Shown here piece by piece: positions 10,003 through 18,973 of a DNA stretch of 64,000 nucleotides. Each line of letters begins with the position of its first letter. The stretch's first letter is position 1. Below the pieces are notes generated by a model. That model saw nothing but the letters and a program-made list of their open reading frames with translations. It had not been told where the DNA came from and searched no databases. The DNA comes from Deltaproteobacteria bacterium. Its GTDB lineage: Bacteria > Myxococcota > Myxococcia > Myxococcales > 40CM-4-68-19. The stretch lies in contig VBKL01000053.1 of NCBI GenBank assembly GCA_005879805.1, positions 29,520-93,519 of the forward strand, given 5' to 3'. The translations under genes were made by a program, and so were the position numbers.

Positions 10003-10095
10003 GAAAGCACCCGACTAGCACGGAACGGGGCGCGGCCGAAGCACGGATTCGGCGCTGTTGACGGGCGGTCCTCCGGCTCGCTACGGATAGGACAA

Positions 10096-10701
10096 ATGGC
10101 CCCGGCGCGGCGAGCGGGAGATCTGGAGCGGGCGGCGCTCGCCCGCAACGACCGCTACTTGCAGGAGTTCGTCGAGGCTCTGAATCTCTGCCCGTTCGCG
10201 AAGCGCTGCCGCGAAGAAGGCCGCCTCGTCCGGCGGGTGATCCTGGACGACTACCTGCTCCCGGCCCTTCTACGAGCGGCGGCGGAGGTGGAGACGCTGC
10301 CGGAGAAGCAGTGTGAGGTCGCGCTGTTCCTCCTGCCCGGGTTCGCGGACGGACCGGCGGCGTTGCTCGAGGTCTGCGCCGAGGTGCGCCGGCACTTGCG
10401 CCTGTTCCACTGCGTCGCCTTCCATCCCGCGTTGAAGGCGGACTTCTCGACCGAGAACCGCGCCGTCCAGTTCCTGCGCCGGGCGCCGGACCCGACCTTG
10501 CAACTCGTGCGCGTCGCCACGCTGGACCGCGTTCGCGGCGAACGGACCGGCGGCACGGTTTACCTCGGAAATGCCGCGGTCAAGGACCTCCACCTGCCCC
10601 CGAGCCTCTCCGAGGAGATCGCCCGGGCGAACCTCGCCACCATCCTCGAGCATGGCCCCGCGACACTCACGAACCTTTTGCAATCCTTCGCGGTCCGCTA
10701 A
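10096..10701 (+). CDS. DUF1415-like protein
   Basis: A 201-residue soluble protein. The segments LNLCPFAKRC and VAFHPALKADF, followed by ENRAVQFLRRAPDPTLQL, match the conserved features of the DUF1415 family as I remember them (LCPFAK near the N-terminus, then FHP and N-x-R-x-P). The biochemical role of that family is not established. ATG at 10096 has no clear Shine-Dalgarno. A TTGACG at 10058-10063 lies at roughly -35 distance, but no good -10 follows. It is divergent from carB. Confidence 0.65.
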   Translation: MAPARRAGDLERAALARNDRYLQEFVEALNLCPFAKRCREEGRLVRRVILDDYLLPALLRAAAEVETLPEKQCEVALFLLPGFADGPAALLEVCAEVRRHLRLFHCVAFHPALKADFSTENRAVQFLRRAPDPTLQLVRVATLDRVRGERTGGTVYLGNAAVKDLHLPPSLSEEIARANLATILEHGPATLTNLLQSFAVR

Positions 10702-10711
10702 GGAGATCCGC

Positions 10712-11798
10712 ATGCGATTCGAATCGTCCTCGCTGCTTGCCGTCCTGCTCGTCGTCGGTCCGGCGTCCGCGCAGATCGCGGTTACCTCGAACGACAACAA
10801 GGTCAACCTCGTGAACGGCGTGGTGAAGATTGTCGCCGATCCGAAACCGGACACGGTGACGATCCTCGACCTGAAGGCATCGCCGCCCAAGGTGATCGGC
10901 GAGGCCGAGGCGCCGGGAAGTGTCGTGGGCCCTCCGTTCAGCGTCGCCATCACGCCCGACGAGGGGCTGGCGCTGGTGACGTCCTCGCAGAAGGTCGATC
11001 CCGCCGATCCAACGAAGACGATTCCCGACAACCACCTCTCGGTCATCGACCTGCGCGCCAAACCGCCCGCCGTGATCGCGAAGCTCGAAACCGGCAAGGG
11101 GCCGTCGGGAGTCTCGATCAACCGCCAGGGCACTCTCGCGCTCGTGGCCAACCGCAATGGGGGCTCGATCTCCACCGGACGGGCGCCTCGCGCTCGCGAC
11201 CCGCGACGGAGACGACCGCATCTCGGTCCTTTCCATCGACGGGAGCAAGGTCGAGTACACGAAGCGGGACGTCTACGCCGGGCTCCGGCCCTACGGCGTC
11301 GACATCGCCAAGGACGGGAAGATCGCCGTGGTCGCGAACATCGGCCGCAGCCTTGGTGACAGCGACACGGTGAGCGTCATCGACCTCGAGGCGAAGCCGC
11401 CGCGGGTGGTGGAGACCACGACCGTCGGTCAGACCCCCGAGGGCCTCAGGATCTCACCCGACGGGAAGCTGGTCGGCGTGGTGGTCGTGAACGGGAGCAA
11501 CAAACCTCCGGACTCGCCGTTCTTCAACGACCACGGCAAGCTCGTGCTCTTCAAGGTCGCGGGCAAGTCGCTGAAAAAGGTCGCCGAAGCGCCCATCGGT
11601 CACTGGTCCCAGGGCGTCCTCTTCACTCCCGACAACAAGACCATCCTGGTCTGCAACATGGTGGAGAAGAACCTCACCGTGTTCCGCTTCGACGGCTCGA
11701 AGCTGCGGCAGACGGGGACGGTGAGCGTCAGCGGCGGTCCGGTCGCGGTGCGACTCGCGGACAAGCCGGCAGGAGTGCGGGTCGCGGATAAGCCATAG
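10712..11798 (+). pseudogene. Secreted YncE-like beta-propeller, frame broken
   Basis: The gene has a good ribosome-binding site (AGGAG, 6 nt before ATG 10712) and a signal peptide ending ...GPASA. Both halves consist of beta-propeller blades (SVIDLRAKPPAVI, SVLSIDGSKVEY, SVIDLEAKPPRVV) like YncE/lactonase-type WD40-fold proteins. Reading is in one frame to about 11166 (...ANRNGGSIS) and resumes in another frame from about 11178 (PDGRLALATRDGDDRIS). In the repeat pattern, part of a blade is missing at that point, so this is a deletion with frameshift rather than a single-base slip. A sequence or assembly error is as likely as a true pseudogene. Confidence 0.75.
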
Positions 11799-11805
11799 TC
11801 CCCGG

Positions 11806-12561
11806 CTAGGAACCCGCACCGCCGAAGTACCGTACCGCCGGGCTGCCCGACGGATAGAAGACTCCGAGCAGTCGCAACTCGGAATCGCCGGCGTTCTCCA
11901 CGCAATGCACCTGCCGGCGCGGCAGGTAGATGCAGGACCCACGCTCGATGGGCGTCGATTTGTCCCCCGCCCACATCCGGCCGCGGCCGCTCAGGAGGCA
12001 GAGCACCTCTTCATACTCGTGGTAGTGGTCGGGCGCGCGGCCCGGAGGGATGGCGCCGACGAACTGCGTGACCTGCGCGCTGCCGATGTGATGGTCGACG
12101 AGCACGCGATACCAACGGTCGCCGGTCTCTTCAGATTTGCAATCGTCGAGGCGCACCACTCTAGGCGGCGCGCCGCCTGTTGCCATGGGCGCCGATTCGC
12201 CCGGGTCGGGACAGCGCGAGCTGACGATCGTCATCGGTTCGGAATTGAGGATATCGAAGCGCGCCCCCGGCGGAATGTAGATGCTGGCATCGGGTGCGAT
12301 GGGCTGCGAACCGCTTTCGAAGCGCAGCATGCCTTTGCCCTCGAAGACGTACAGGACCTCGTCGCAGGCCGCGCCGCCGAGCGTGGGCGACCGGCCCGGA
12401 CCGACTTCCAGGACGCGCAGCGAGATGGCAGCCGCACCGTTTGCGCGGCCGATCTGCTGAAAGGCACGCACGGTGCCGTGCTCTCTCGGCGAGCCTTCGT
12501 GGAGCAGGCTGACGCGGCAGCCCCCCTCGAGATCGACGGCCATGCGCGCAAAAACTATCAT
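11806..12561 (-). CDS. Double-cupin protein
   Basis: A 251-residue bicupin. The first cupin (around residues 45-110) has CDEVLYVFEGKGMLRF but lacks the usual metal His pair; the second (around 165-240) has DHYHEYEEVLCLLSGRG and a later RQVHCVEN, giving the His/Glu metal set. Such proteins are dioxygenases, isomerases or sugar/amino-acid binding proteins; nothing here fixes the substrate. The start is uncertain: ATG at 12561 or the internal ATG at 12543. It is divergent from an Fe(II)/2-oxoglutarate oxygenase, with only about 20 bp between starts, so the two share a promoter region. Confidence 0.75.
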   Translation of the reverse strand: MIVFARMAVDLEGGCRVSLLHEGSPREHGTVRAFQQIGRANGAAAISLRVLEVGPGRSPTLGGAACDEVLYVFEGKGMLRFESGSQPIAPDASIYIPPGARFDILNSEPMTIVSSRCPDPGESAPMATGGAPPRVVRLDDCKSEETGDRWYRVLVDHHIGSAQVTQFVGAIPPGRAPDHYHEYEEVLCLLSGRGRMWAGDKSTPIERGSCIYLPRRQVHCVENAGDSELRLLGVFYPSGSPAVRYFGGAGS

Positions 12562-12581
12562 GGCCGCGGAGGAGCCGCGCG

Positions 12582-13676
12582 ATGGCCGATCGGAAGACCC
12601 AGGGGATCAACGCCACCAACCAGGCCTTCATCCGCTACGACCAGGTCGACAAGAAACAGGAGTACCACCTGGCCGAGGGGAAGCATGAGGAAGCATTCGA
12701 CGACGAGACGCGCGTCCAGACCTGCGACCTGGGCCGGTTCCTGCACGGAAACGAAGCGGACCAGAGAGCGTTCGCGGGCGAGCTGGGCGCGGCACTCCGA
12801 TCGCTGGGCTTTGCCATCCTCGAGGGCCACGGCATCAGTCCCTCGCTGTACCGGGAAGCCGAGGAGCGAACCGAGGACCTCTTCGCCACCACCAGCCTGG
12901 CCGACAAGCTGCGCTTCCGCGCGCAGCGGCACGGCTCGGTCAACCAGGGATACTTTCCCATCAAGGAGACCAGCGGCATCCATCCCGACCTGGTCGAAGG
13001 CTGGGTCTTCTGCCGCCGCGCGTTCGACCTGGACGGCGATCCGGCTTTCCGGTGGCAAGACTACTGGCCGCGCGCCGATGCCGAACCCTTCTTCCGCCGG
13101 CTCGTGCAGTCGCACGAAAAGCTGATCTTGCCCGTGATGCAGAGCCTCCTGCGCGATCTCGGCTGCGATCCGCATCTCTACGACCGCAGGCTGACCCGAA
13201 CCAACTTCGGGCAGCGGCTCAACTACTATCCGCCGTTGAGCGCGGACGACCTCGCGTCGGGAGCGGGAAGGATGCTCGGTCACGAGGACGTCGATCTCTT
13301 CACCTTCCTGCCGGCTGCGAGCGTCGAGGGATTGCAGGTCTTGAATCGCGCGAACATGAAATGGATCCGGCTCGATGCGCCTCGAGGCTCGATCATCCTC
13401 AACACGGGCGACTACGCGCAGCGCATTTCCAACGACATCCTGCCCTCGACGACGCACCGGGTGAGCCTGCCTCGCGATTCGAACCTCCGCGCCAGGCCGC
13501 GCGTCTCGTTTCCCATGGCCGTCTACCTCTGGGAGGACGAAGTGCTCGAGGTGCTGCCAGGACTTGTTCCCCCCAAGTATCCGCCCATCAAGGCGTTGCC
13601 TTTCCATACCCGGATCACGAGCAAGTATTACGGCGACGACTACGCGGTTGCAGAGAGCAGCCTGAACGACAGGTAG
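12582..13676 (+). CDS. Fe(II)/2-oxoglutarate oxygenase, IPNS-like
   Basis: A 364-residue non-haem iron oxygenase of the isopenicillin-N-synthase-like superfamily. The iron triad is visible as H-x-D in LGHEDVDLFTFL and the distal His in PSTTHRVSLP, with the 2-oxoglutarate anchoring R-x-S in ARPRVSFPM. An N-terminal DIOX_N-like region (GAALRSLGFAILEGHGI) precedes it. The GGAGGAG 5 nt before ATG 12582 is a strong ribosome-binding site. It neighbours a bicupin and an amino-acid permease, which hints at amino-acid-type substrates (inference). The last 12 codons overlap the convergent permease gene by 37 bp. Confidence 0.88.
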   Translation: MADRKTQGINATNQAFIRYDQVDKKQEYHLAEGKHEEAFDDETRVQTCDLGRFLHGNEADQRAFAGELGAALRSLGFAILEGHGISPSLYREAEERTEDLFATTSLADKLRFRAQRHGSVNQGYFPIKETSGIHPDLVEGWVFCRRAFDLDGDPAFRWQDYWPRADAEPFFRRLVQSHEKLILPVMQSLLRDLGCDPHLYDRRLTRTNFGQRLNYYPPLSADDLASGAGRMLGHEDVDLFTFLPAASVEGLQVLNRANMKWIRLDAPRGSIILNTGDYAQRISNDILPSTTHRVSLPRDSNLRARPRVSFPMAVYLWEDEVLEVLPGLVPPKYPPIKALPFHTRITSKYYGDDYAVAESSLNDR

Positions 13677-14935
13677 GTCGCGGCGAGGGTCCCCACCGCG
13701 ACAGCGGAGAGTCCTGGTTGTTGCAAGACCGCTGCGAAGAACAGCATCGCGTACACGCCGAGAAAGACGAGCGGCACCGCGGGGTAGAAGGGCACGCGAA
13801 AGGGCGCTCCCGGATCGCGCCCACGTATCCTGAAAAGCACCAGGACCATGAAGCCGTCGATCACCAGGACGAAGACGATGGCGAGCGACAAGAGCCCCTC
13901 GAAGGTGCCGGTCGCCGCCAGCGCGGCGGAGAAAGCGCCCACCAGGATCATGGCTGCCCAGGGGCTGCCGCCGGCGTTCACTTGCGCCAGTGCTCTTGGA
14001 CCCAGGCCGTCGCGGGCGAGGCCGAAGACGACCCGGGGCGTGACGAAGAGGTTGCCGTTGAGCGAGGCGAGCACGACCACCAGAGCGAGCGCGGCCATCA
14101 GCCTTCCGGCGTGGCCGCCGAAGATGGCCTCGGCCACGTCGCCCATTACCAGATTCGAGCTGGCTACGCGTTCGAAGGGCAAGACCTGGAGAAAGGCGCC
14201 GTTGAGCAAGAGGTAGAGCACGGTCACGCCGGCGATGCCGAAGAGGAGAATGCGCGGCAGCGCGCGAGCGGGGTCCTTCACTTCCTCGGCGATCTTCGCC
14301 GCGTCCGGATATCCGTAATACGTCCAGATCACCGATTGAAAAGCGATCGCCAATGCGCCCCAGGCGGCGAGGCCCGTCGGCGCGCCGGGCAGCGATCCTT
14401 TCCATCCCGCTCCACTGCCCGCCGCCGCGGCGATGCAGATGGCGGCGAGCAGCGCCAGGATCTTGGCCGCCGTAGCCAGATTCTGGGCCCAACGGCCTAC
14501 CGAGACGCCGAAAAGGTTCATTCCCGTGAGGGCGAGGACGAGGCCGGTGCCGAGGAGCCGCGTGCCGCTGGCAGGCCAGCCGCACAGTCGCGCGAGGTAT
14601 TCGCCGCACACGACGCCGATGGCCGCGATCGCTGCGCAATAGGTTCCCAGCGCCTCGATCCAGCCGATGACGAACGCGGCGCGCCGTCCGAACGCCTCGC
14701 GCGCAAACACGTACTTCCCGCCCGCTTGCGGATATCGCGTCGACAGCTCGGCAAAGATCAGCGCTCCCAGGAAACCCACTGCTCCGCCCAGGGTCCACGC
14801 GACGAAGGTGAGGCCCGGCCGCCCGAGAAGCGCTGCCACGGTGCCGGGCGTCCGGAAGATGCCGGAGCCGACCATGATCCCGACGACCACCGCCAGCCCG
14901 TCGACCATCCGCAGGCTGCGCGCAAGCCGGAGCAC
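13640..14935 (-). CDS. APC-superfamily amino-acid permease
   Basis: A 431-residue integral membrane transporter with about 12 helices. The first helix carries the unwound substrate-binding motif VGIMVGSGIF, followed by GTVAALLGRPGL and AELSTRYPQAGGKYVF, typical of LAT-like APC transporters. It should move amino acids across the inner membrane by exchange or symport; substrate unknown. The start is GTG at 14935, with ATG at 14908 as an alternative that still keeps helix 1. Its 3' end overlaps the oxygenase gene tail to tail. Confidence 0.9.
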   Translation of the reverse strand: MLRLARSLRMVDGLAVVVGIMVGSGIFRTPGTVAALLGRPGLTFVAWTLGGAVGFLGALIFAELSTRYPQAGGKYVFAREAFGRRAAFVIGWIEALGTYCAAIAAIGVVCGEYLARLCGWPASGTRLLGTGLVLALTGMNLFGVSVGRWAQNLATAAKILALLAAICIAAAAGSGAGWKGSLPGAPTGLAAWGALAIAFQSVIWTYYGYPDAAKIAEEVKDPARALPRILLFGIAGVTVLYLLLNGAFLQVLPFERVASSNLVMGDVAEAIFGGHAGRLMAALALVVVLASLNGNLFVTPRVVFGLARDGLGPRALAQVNAGGSPWAAMILVGAFSAALAATGTFEGLLSLAIVFVLVIDGFMVLVLFRIRGRDPGAPFRVPFYPAVPLVFLGVYAMLFFAAVLQQPGLSAVAVGTLAATYLSFRLLSATA

Positions 14936-15043
14936 CTGTGGAGGCCATTACTCCGGAGCTGGTCGCCGCGCTAGCCCTGTTGGTGCTGGTGGCGGTATCC
15001 ACCACGCCATCAATCCGGCCGCCGCGAAGAGGGGCGGCCCGCC

Positions 15044-15535
15044 TCACAAGCGCACGCGGATCTCATACCGCCGGTTCTTCGCCTTCTTCGCCGGCGTGTT
15101 GTCCGGCTTGACCAGCGGCTCGTCCGAGCCCTTGCCCACCGCCACGATCTCGTTCTGCGGCACCCCCCGCGCGCCGAGCTCCTTGACGATGACCGCGGCG
15201 CGCTTCTGCGACAGGTCCTTGTTGTGCGACGCGCTCCCGGAGGTGTCGGTGTGGCCGCTCACCTCGAACTTGAAGTTCTGCACCTTCGCGGCATTGAGCC
15301 GCTTCTTCGCGTCGATGAGCGCCCCGGCCAGGTTGCGCAGCTTCTTGTCGCAGCCCTTGTCGAGGACGTCGGTGTCGGTCTTGAAGCTGCACTGGTTCTT
15401 GCGCGACTCGGTGAGGAGCCGCTTGTTGATCTGGGTTTCCAGCTTCCCCGTCGTCGCCTTCCCGGCGGCCTGCTTGGCAATGTCCCAGGGAGCTTGGGGA
15501 ATCAGGGCGAGGATCACGGCAAGAATTGCGCTCAT
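15044..15535 (-). CDS. OmpA-domain peptidoglycan-binding protein
   Basis: A 163-residue exported protein with a short N-terminal signal ([16 protein letters not shown]) and a C-terminal OmpA domain: [20 protein letters not shown], then [18 protein letters not shown] and the closing [10 protein letters not shown]. These are the diaminopimelate-contacting TD..R region and the terminal R-R-Y-E-I strand of OmpA/Pal domains, so it likely binds peptidoglycan in the periplasm. Two cysteines (NQC, KGC) in the linker could form a disulfide. It is divergent from fdxA. Confidence 0.88.
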   Translation of the reverse strand: MSAILAVILALIPQAPWDIAKQAAGKATTGKLETQINKRLLTESRKNQCSFKTDTDVLDKGCDKKLRNLAGALIDAKKRLNAAKVQNFKFEVSGHTDTSGSASHNKDLSQKRAAVIVKELGARGVPQNEIVAVGKGSDEPLVKPDNTPAKKAKNRRYEIRVRL

Positions 15536-15640
15536 GGCGGCGCCACTAGCACATTCCCCGCACCGCGGCGCGGACCCGCCGCGAGTGTGCTAACTTCCGC
15601 GGCCGTCCACGCCGTACCTTCCGCCCGGAGGGCATCGCCC

Positions 15641-15979
15641 ATGGCGTTCGTCGTCGCCGAGCCATGCATCGCTTGCAAGTACACCGACTGCGTCGCTGTC
15701 TGTCCCGTCGACTGCTTCTACGAAGGCGTCAATTTCCTCGTCATCCATCCCGACGAGTGCATCGACTGCGGTGCCTGCGAGCCCGTGTGTCCGACCAAGG
15801 CCATCTTCCCGGAGGACGATCTTCCGGACAAGTGGAAGGAGTACACGGCGCTCAACGCCGACCTCTCCACCAAGTGGCCCAACATCAACAAGCAGAAGGA
15901 AGGCTTGCCCGAAGCCGAGCAGAACAAGGAGAAAGAGGGCAAGCGCGGGATGCTGTCGATGCAACCTTTCGCCGGCTGA
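15641..15979 (+). CDS. fdxA: 7Fe ferredoxin (3Fe-4S / 4Fe-4S)
   Basis: A 112-residue electron carrier. Cysteines at 9, 12, 17, 21 and 25 ([17 protein letters not shown]), then [14 protein letters not shown], match the Azotobacter FdI/FdxA pattern with one 3Fe-4S and one 4Fe-4S cluster. The C-terminal extension ([24 protein letters not shown]) is also characteristic of FdxA rather than short clostridial ferredoxins. ATG at 15641 has GGAGGG 8 nt upstream. It precedes the phospholipase D-like gene by 1 bp, so they may be co-transcribed. Confidence 0.94.
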   Translation: MAFVVAEPCIACKYTDCVAVCPVDCFYEGVNFLVIHPDECIDCGACEPVCPTKAIFPEDDLPDKWKEYTALNADLSTKWPNINKQKEGLPEAEQNKEKEGKRGMLSMQPFAG

Positions 15980-15980
15980 C

Positions 15981-17198
15981 GTGCGCGAGAAGGGCGAGTT
16001 GCTCGAGGCGGCGGGCGCCGGCCCGTCCGCGGCAGAACGTTACTGCCTCACCCCGCACAAGATGCGGGCCGGGCACCGTATCGAGGTGCTCGTCGACGGG
16101 GCAGCGGCCTATCCGGCAATGCTGTCGGCAATCCTCGCCGCCCGCCGCGAGGTGCTGCTCGAGACGTACATCTTCGAGAGCGACGCGGCCGGACGCCGCT
16201 TCCACCACGCGCTCTGCGAACGCGCCATCGCCGGCGTCGAGGTCCGCGTCGTCGTCGACGGCGCCGGATCCTGGGGCCTGACCTCGGCCGACCGGCGAGC
16301 GCTGCTCGAGTGCGGCGCGCATCTCGCCACCTTCCACCCGGTCGGACCCTGGCGGGGGCGCTGGGGATGGTCCATCCGCGATCACCGCAAGGTGCTGGTC
16401 GTCGACGAAGAGGTCGCCTTCCTCGGCGGCCTCAACATCGGCGACGAGTACGCGCCACCGGATTGGGGCGGAAAGGGCTGGCACGACGTCCACGCCCGCG
16501 TCGAAGGTCCCGCGGTCCAGGACCTGCGGCGCTACTTCTTCGACTCCTGGGTCTACGCGAATTCCGACGGTGAGCCCGCTGTGCGTGCGCTGCCTGCCGC
16601 GCACCGCGCCCATCCGCCGCATCCGGCGCAATCTCCGGCCGGCGGAGAAGGCGCCCTCGTCCAGGCGCTGGTGGTAGGCCGCTTCCGCGATCGAAGGCTC
16701 ATCGAGCGGAACTTCCAGCACGCCGTCTCCCTGGCCCGGAGCCACGTCTGGAGCCAGAGCGCGTACTTCATCCCCAATCGCCGCTGGCGCAAGACGTTGC
16801 GACGGGCTGCCCGGCGCGGCGTGGACGTGCGCCTGCTCGTGCCCCGGTACAACGACGTCCCCGGCATCCGCGACGCGAGCCGCTTCACCTGGGGAACCCT
16901 TTTGCGCGCGAAGGTGCGCATCTTCGAGTACCAGCCCACCATGCTGCACGCGAAGACCTTGATGGTGGATTCCTGCTGGTGCTCGATCGGCTCCTACAAC
17001 CTCGACCAGCGGAGCCTGCAGTACAACTGGGAAGTAGCGCTCTCCATCGTCGATGCCGGCGCATGCCGGGCGCTCGAGGAGCAGTTCCAGCGCGACCTCC
17101 CTCGCAGCGAAGAGGTCAGCTTGCAAGCGTGGCCGCACCGCGGCTTGTGGCAGCGCGTTCGCGAGCAGTTCTTCTATTTCTTTCGCCTGTGGCTTTGA
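15981..17198 (+). CDS. Phospholipase D/cardiolipin synthase-like protein
   Basis: A 405-residue protein with two HKD motifs: RDHRKVLVVDE in the first half and LHAKTLMVDSCWCSIGS followed by NLDQRS in the second. This is the bacterial cardiolipin synthase (ClsB-like) arrangement of two PLDc domains without the N-terminal transmembrane pair of ClsA. It would join phosphatidylglycerol or related lipids at the membrane. The start is taken at GTG 15981, one base after the fdxA stop; MRAGHRIEVL about 30 residues in is an alternative. A hydrophobic-aromatic C-terminus (FFYFFRLWL) may aid membrane contact. Confidence 0.88.
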   Translation: MREKGELLEAAGAGPSAAERYCLTPHKMRAGHRIEVLVDGAAAYPAMLSAILAARREVLLETYIFESDAAGRRFHHALCERAIAGVEVRVVVDGAGSWGLTSADRRALLECGAHLATFHPVGPWRGRWGWSIRDHRKVLVVDEEVAFLGGLNIGDEYAPPDWGGKGWHDVHARVEGPAVQDLRRYFFDSWVYANSDGEPAVRALPAAHRAHPPHPAQSPAGGEGALVQALVVGRFRDRRLIERNFQHAVSLARSHVWSQSAYFIPNRRWRKTLRRAARRGVDVRLLVPRYNDVPGIRDASRFTWGTLLRAKVRIFEYQPTMLHAKTLMVDSCWCSIGSYNLDQRSLQYNWEVALSIVDAGACRALEEQFQRDLPRSEEVSLQAWPHRGLWQRVREQFFYFFRLWL

Positions 17199-17224
17199 AG
17201 GCTCCCCGGTCGTATGCTTCGAGC

Positions 17225-17574
17225 GTGCTGGATCTTGCCCCGGGGCTGCTCATCGCCGTACCGCAGATGGAGGACCCGAACTTCTCGCGCAGCGTGGTGC
17301 TCCTCATCGAGCATTCCGACATGGGCGCGATGGGCATCGTCTTCAACCGGCCGGCCGACATCAGGGCGATCCCAACGACTACCGTCTCTGCCTGGGGTAC
17401 GCGGGCTGGGGTCCCGGCCAGCTGGAGCGGGAAGTCGTCGTGGGCGGCTGGCTCACCGGAAAGGCGAGCGCCGAGCGACTCTTCGAGACCCCTACCGAGA
17501 GGGTCTGGGACGCCGCCATCCGCGATCTGGGATTCGATCCCGCCTTCCTCGTCCAGGCGGGCGGGCCGCAGTAG
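17225..17574 (+). pseudogene. algH: AlgH/UPF0301 gene with internal deletion
   Basis: The N-terminal part, LDLAPGLLIAVPQMEDPNF then SVVLLIEHSDMGAMGIVFNR, and the C-terminal part, LGYAGWGPGQLEREV, are both diagnostic of the AlgH (YqgE, UPF0301) family, but they lie in different frames. The middle ~60-70 residues usually present (the GGPV region) are absent. The junction is between about 17358 and 17372. Start GTG 17225, end TAG 17572-17574. Either a decayed gene or collapsed sequence; the family is usually intact in proteobacteria. Confidence 0.8.
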
Positions 17575-17597
17575 CAGCGCGGGCCGCAGAGCGGCCC

Positions 17598-18098
17598 TCA
17601 TTCCGGGGCGAGCACCTTGCGGTAGACGGCTTCGTCGGCGGCCGAGAAGCAACAGAAGACGACCTTCTCCAGCGAATGCCCGCCGGCGGCAAGGAACCGC
17701 TTGACTTCGCGGACCGCGATGCGGGTCGCCCGCTCGATGGGAAATGCGAAGACTCCGGTCGAGATGGCCGGGAACGCGATGCTGCGCAGGTCGGAGGCGA
17801 GGCGCAGGCTCTCGCGATAACAGCTCGCCAGCAAGTCGTCCTCGCCATGGCCCCCGCCGCGCCACACGGGTCCGACTGCATGTACGACGTAGCGCGCCGG
17901 CAGGCGGTGGCCCCGCGTCCGCTTCGCTTGGCCGGTTTTCGCCCCGCCGAGCGTCTCGCACTCCGCCAGCAGCTCCGGACCTGCGGCGCGGTGGATCGCC
18001 CCATCCACGCCGCCGCCACCTAGCAACGACTCGTTGGCAGCGTTGACGATCGCATCGACGTCGAGCTTGGTGATGTCGCCTCGGACTACCTCGATCAC
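17598..18098 (-). CDS. Macrodomain (ADP-ribose-processing) protein
   Basis: A 166-residue protein consisting of a single macrodomain. [22 protein letters not shown] is the ADP-ribose-binding signature of YmdB/MacroD-type O-acetyl-ADP-ribose deacetylases and mono-ADP-ribosyl hydrolases, with later [13 protein letters not shown] forming the second loop. It likely removes ADP-ribose or O-acetyl-ADP-ribose in the cytoplasm. GTG at 18098 has GGGAGG 5 nt upstream, and the GTGA overlap with the DUF99 stop shows translational coupling. Confidence 0.93.
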   Translation of the reverse strand: MIEVVRGDITKLDVDAIVNAANESLLGGGGVDGAIHRAAGPELLAECETLGGAKTGQAKRTRGHRLPARYVVHAVGPVWRGGGHGEDDLLASCYRESLRLASDLRSIAFPAISTGVFAFPIERATRIAVREVKRFLAAGGHSLEKVVFCCFSAADEAVYRKVLAPE

Positions 18099-18670
18099 GC
18101 TCGCCTCCCGCTCTCTCCGTGCACCACGGCCGCGCCGATGAGGTGCGCGAGCCGCAGCGCCTCGGGGACGTTCCCGCGATCGGTGAGCCGGCGCAACGCC
18201 TCCGCGGTCTCTTCGACCCCCGCCCCCTGCACCTGGAACACGAACGGCGGCACCGAATGGATCGGTCCCGCCCGTGAGATCCGCGCCAGCCGGCGCTCCG
18301 GCGAAGGAAGCCTGCGCAGCGCGGCTTCGAGGAGCGGAAGCCGCGGGGGTCGCCGCATCACCGCCACGCAGGGCTTGCCCAGGCGCGCGGCCAGGGCGGC
18401 GAGATCCACCACGTTGAACCCGCCGAAGGCGATCCCGTCGATGAGCACGATGTGAAGCTGGGGAAGGAACTTCCCGCCTTCGAGGAGGCGGACGATCTCG
18501 CGGGTCGCGTTCCATCCGTCGCGCCGCACCGATCCCGCCACCAGCCCCTCGAAGCGCGTCCCGGCGCACACAGCTCCAAAGACGCGCACCTGTCCCGAGG
18601 CACGATGCGCGAAGGGAGCGTCGTCGAAGCCTACCGCCCGCAAGGTGCGTGGAGGGCGCGGGAACGGCAC
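18095..18670 (-). CDS. DUF99 (UPF0215) family protein
   Basis: A 191-residue protein beginning near [10 protein letters not shown], with [28 protein letters not shown] and the strongly conserved [17 protein letters not shown]. These are hallmarks of DUF99, best known from archaea and structurally related to endonuclease V (RNase H fold). Activity is not established; a nucleic-acid role is inferred from the fold. The GTG start at 18670 is divergent from a small hypothetical gene, and its stop is coupled to the macrodomain gene. Its pairing with an ADP-ribose hydrolase is notable. Confidence 0.85.
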   Translation of the reverse strand: MPFPRPPRTLRAVGFDDAPFAHRASGQVRVFGAVCAGTRFEGLVAGSVRRDGWNATREIVRLLEGGKFLPQLHIVLIDGIAFGGFNVVDLAALAARLGKPCVAVMRRPPRLPLLEAALRRLPSPERRLARISRAGPIHSVPPFVFQVQGAGVEETAEALRRLTDRGNVPEALRLAHLIGAAVVHGESGRRA

Positions 18671-18678
18671 CGAGGCAC

Positions 18679-18684
18679 TATACT
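18679..18684 (+). promoter_or_regulatory. Possible -10 element of a leaderless gene
   Basis: TATACT lies exactly 6 nt before the GTG at 18691, where transcription would start on the first base of the codon. No matching -35 hexamer is visible 16-18 bp upstream, so the call is weak. The vapB gene at 43172 shows the same 6-nt spacing. Confidence 0.25.
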
Positions 18685-18690
18685 TTCCAG

Positions 18691-18966
18691 GTGACGGACG
18701 ATCTGCGCCGCAAGGACACCGGTCCCCTCGAGGCGAAGCGCGAGCCGCCCGTCGTGGCGCGCCTGGTGGTCGAGATCCGCTCCGACGGCAGCCGCACCAT
18801 CGCGCGCGGCGCGGCCGAGGACATGAGCACCGGCGAGCGCGTCTCCATCCAGGCGGAGGGAGCCACTCCGCTCGGCCTCGCTCTCTCGCTCCTCAAGTCG
18901 GCCCTCGAGTTGCCGGCGCTCGCCCGCACGTTCGCGCGCGGATTCTTGCCGCCGGCCAAGAAATAG
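18691..18966 (+). CDS. Small hypothetical protein
   Basis: A 91-residue protein (TDDLRRKDTGPLEAKREPP...). It has an early polar segment, a beta-rich middle (VVEIRSDGSRTIARGAAED) and a final helix ending in LPPAKK. No signal peptide, no cysteine and no family recognised. The frame is open upstream, but GTG 18691 follows a TATACT box and avoids overlap with the divergent DUF99 gene. Stops 7 bp before the convergent NRDE gene. Confidence 0.55.
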   Translation: MTDDLRRKDTGPLEAKREPPVVARLVVEIRSDGSRTIARGAAEDMSTGERVSIQAEGATPLGLALSLLKSALELPALARTFARGFLPPAKK

Positions 18967-18973
18967 GCGCTCC

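Noticed and set aside
10058..10089. TTGACG before the DUF1415-like gene as a leaderless promoter
   Set aside because: The -35 is good, but the sequence at -10 (CTACGGATAG) matches poorly at any normal spacing.
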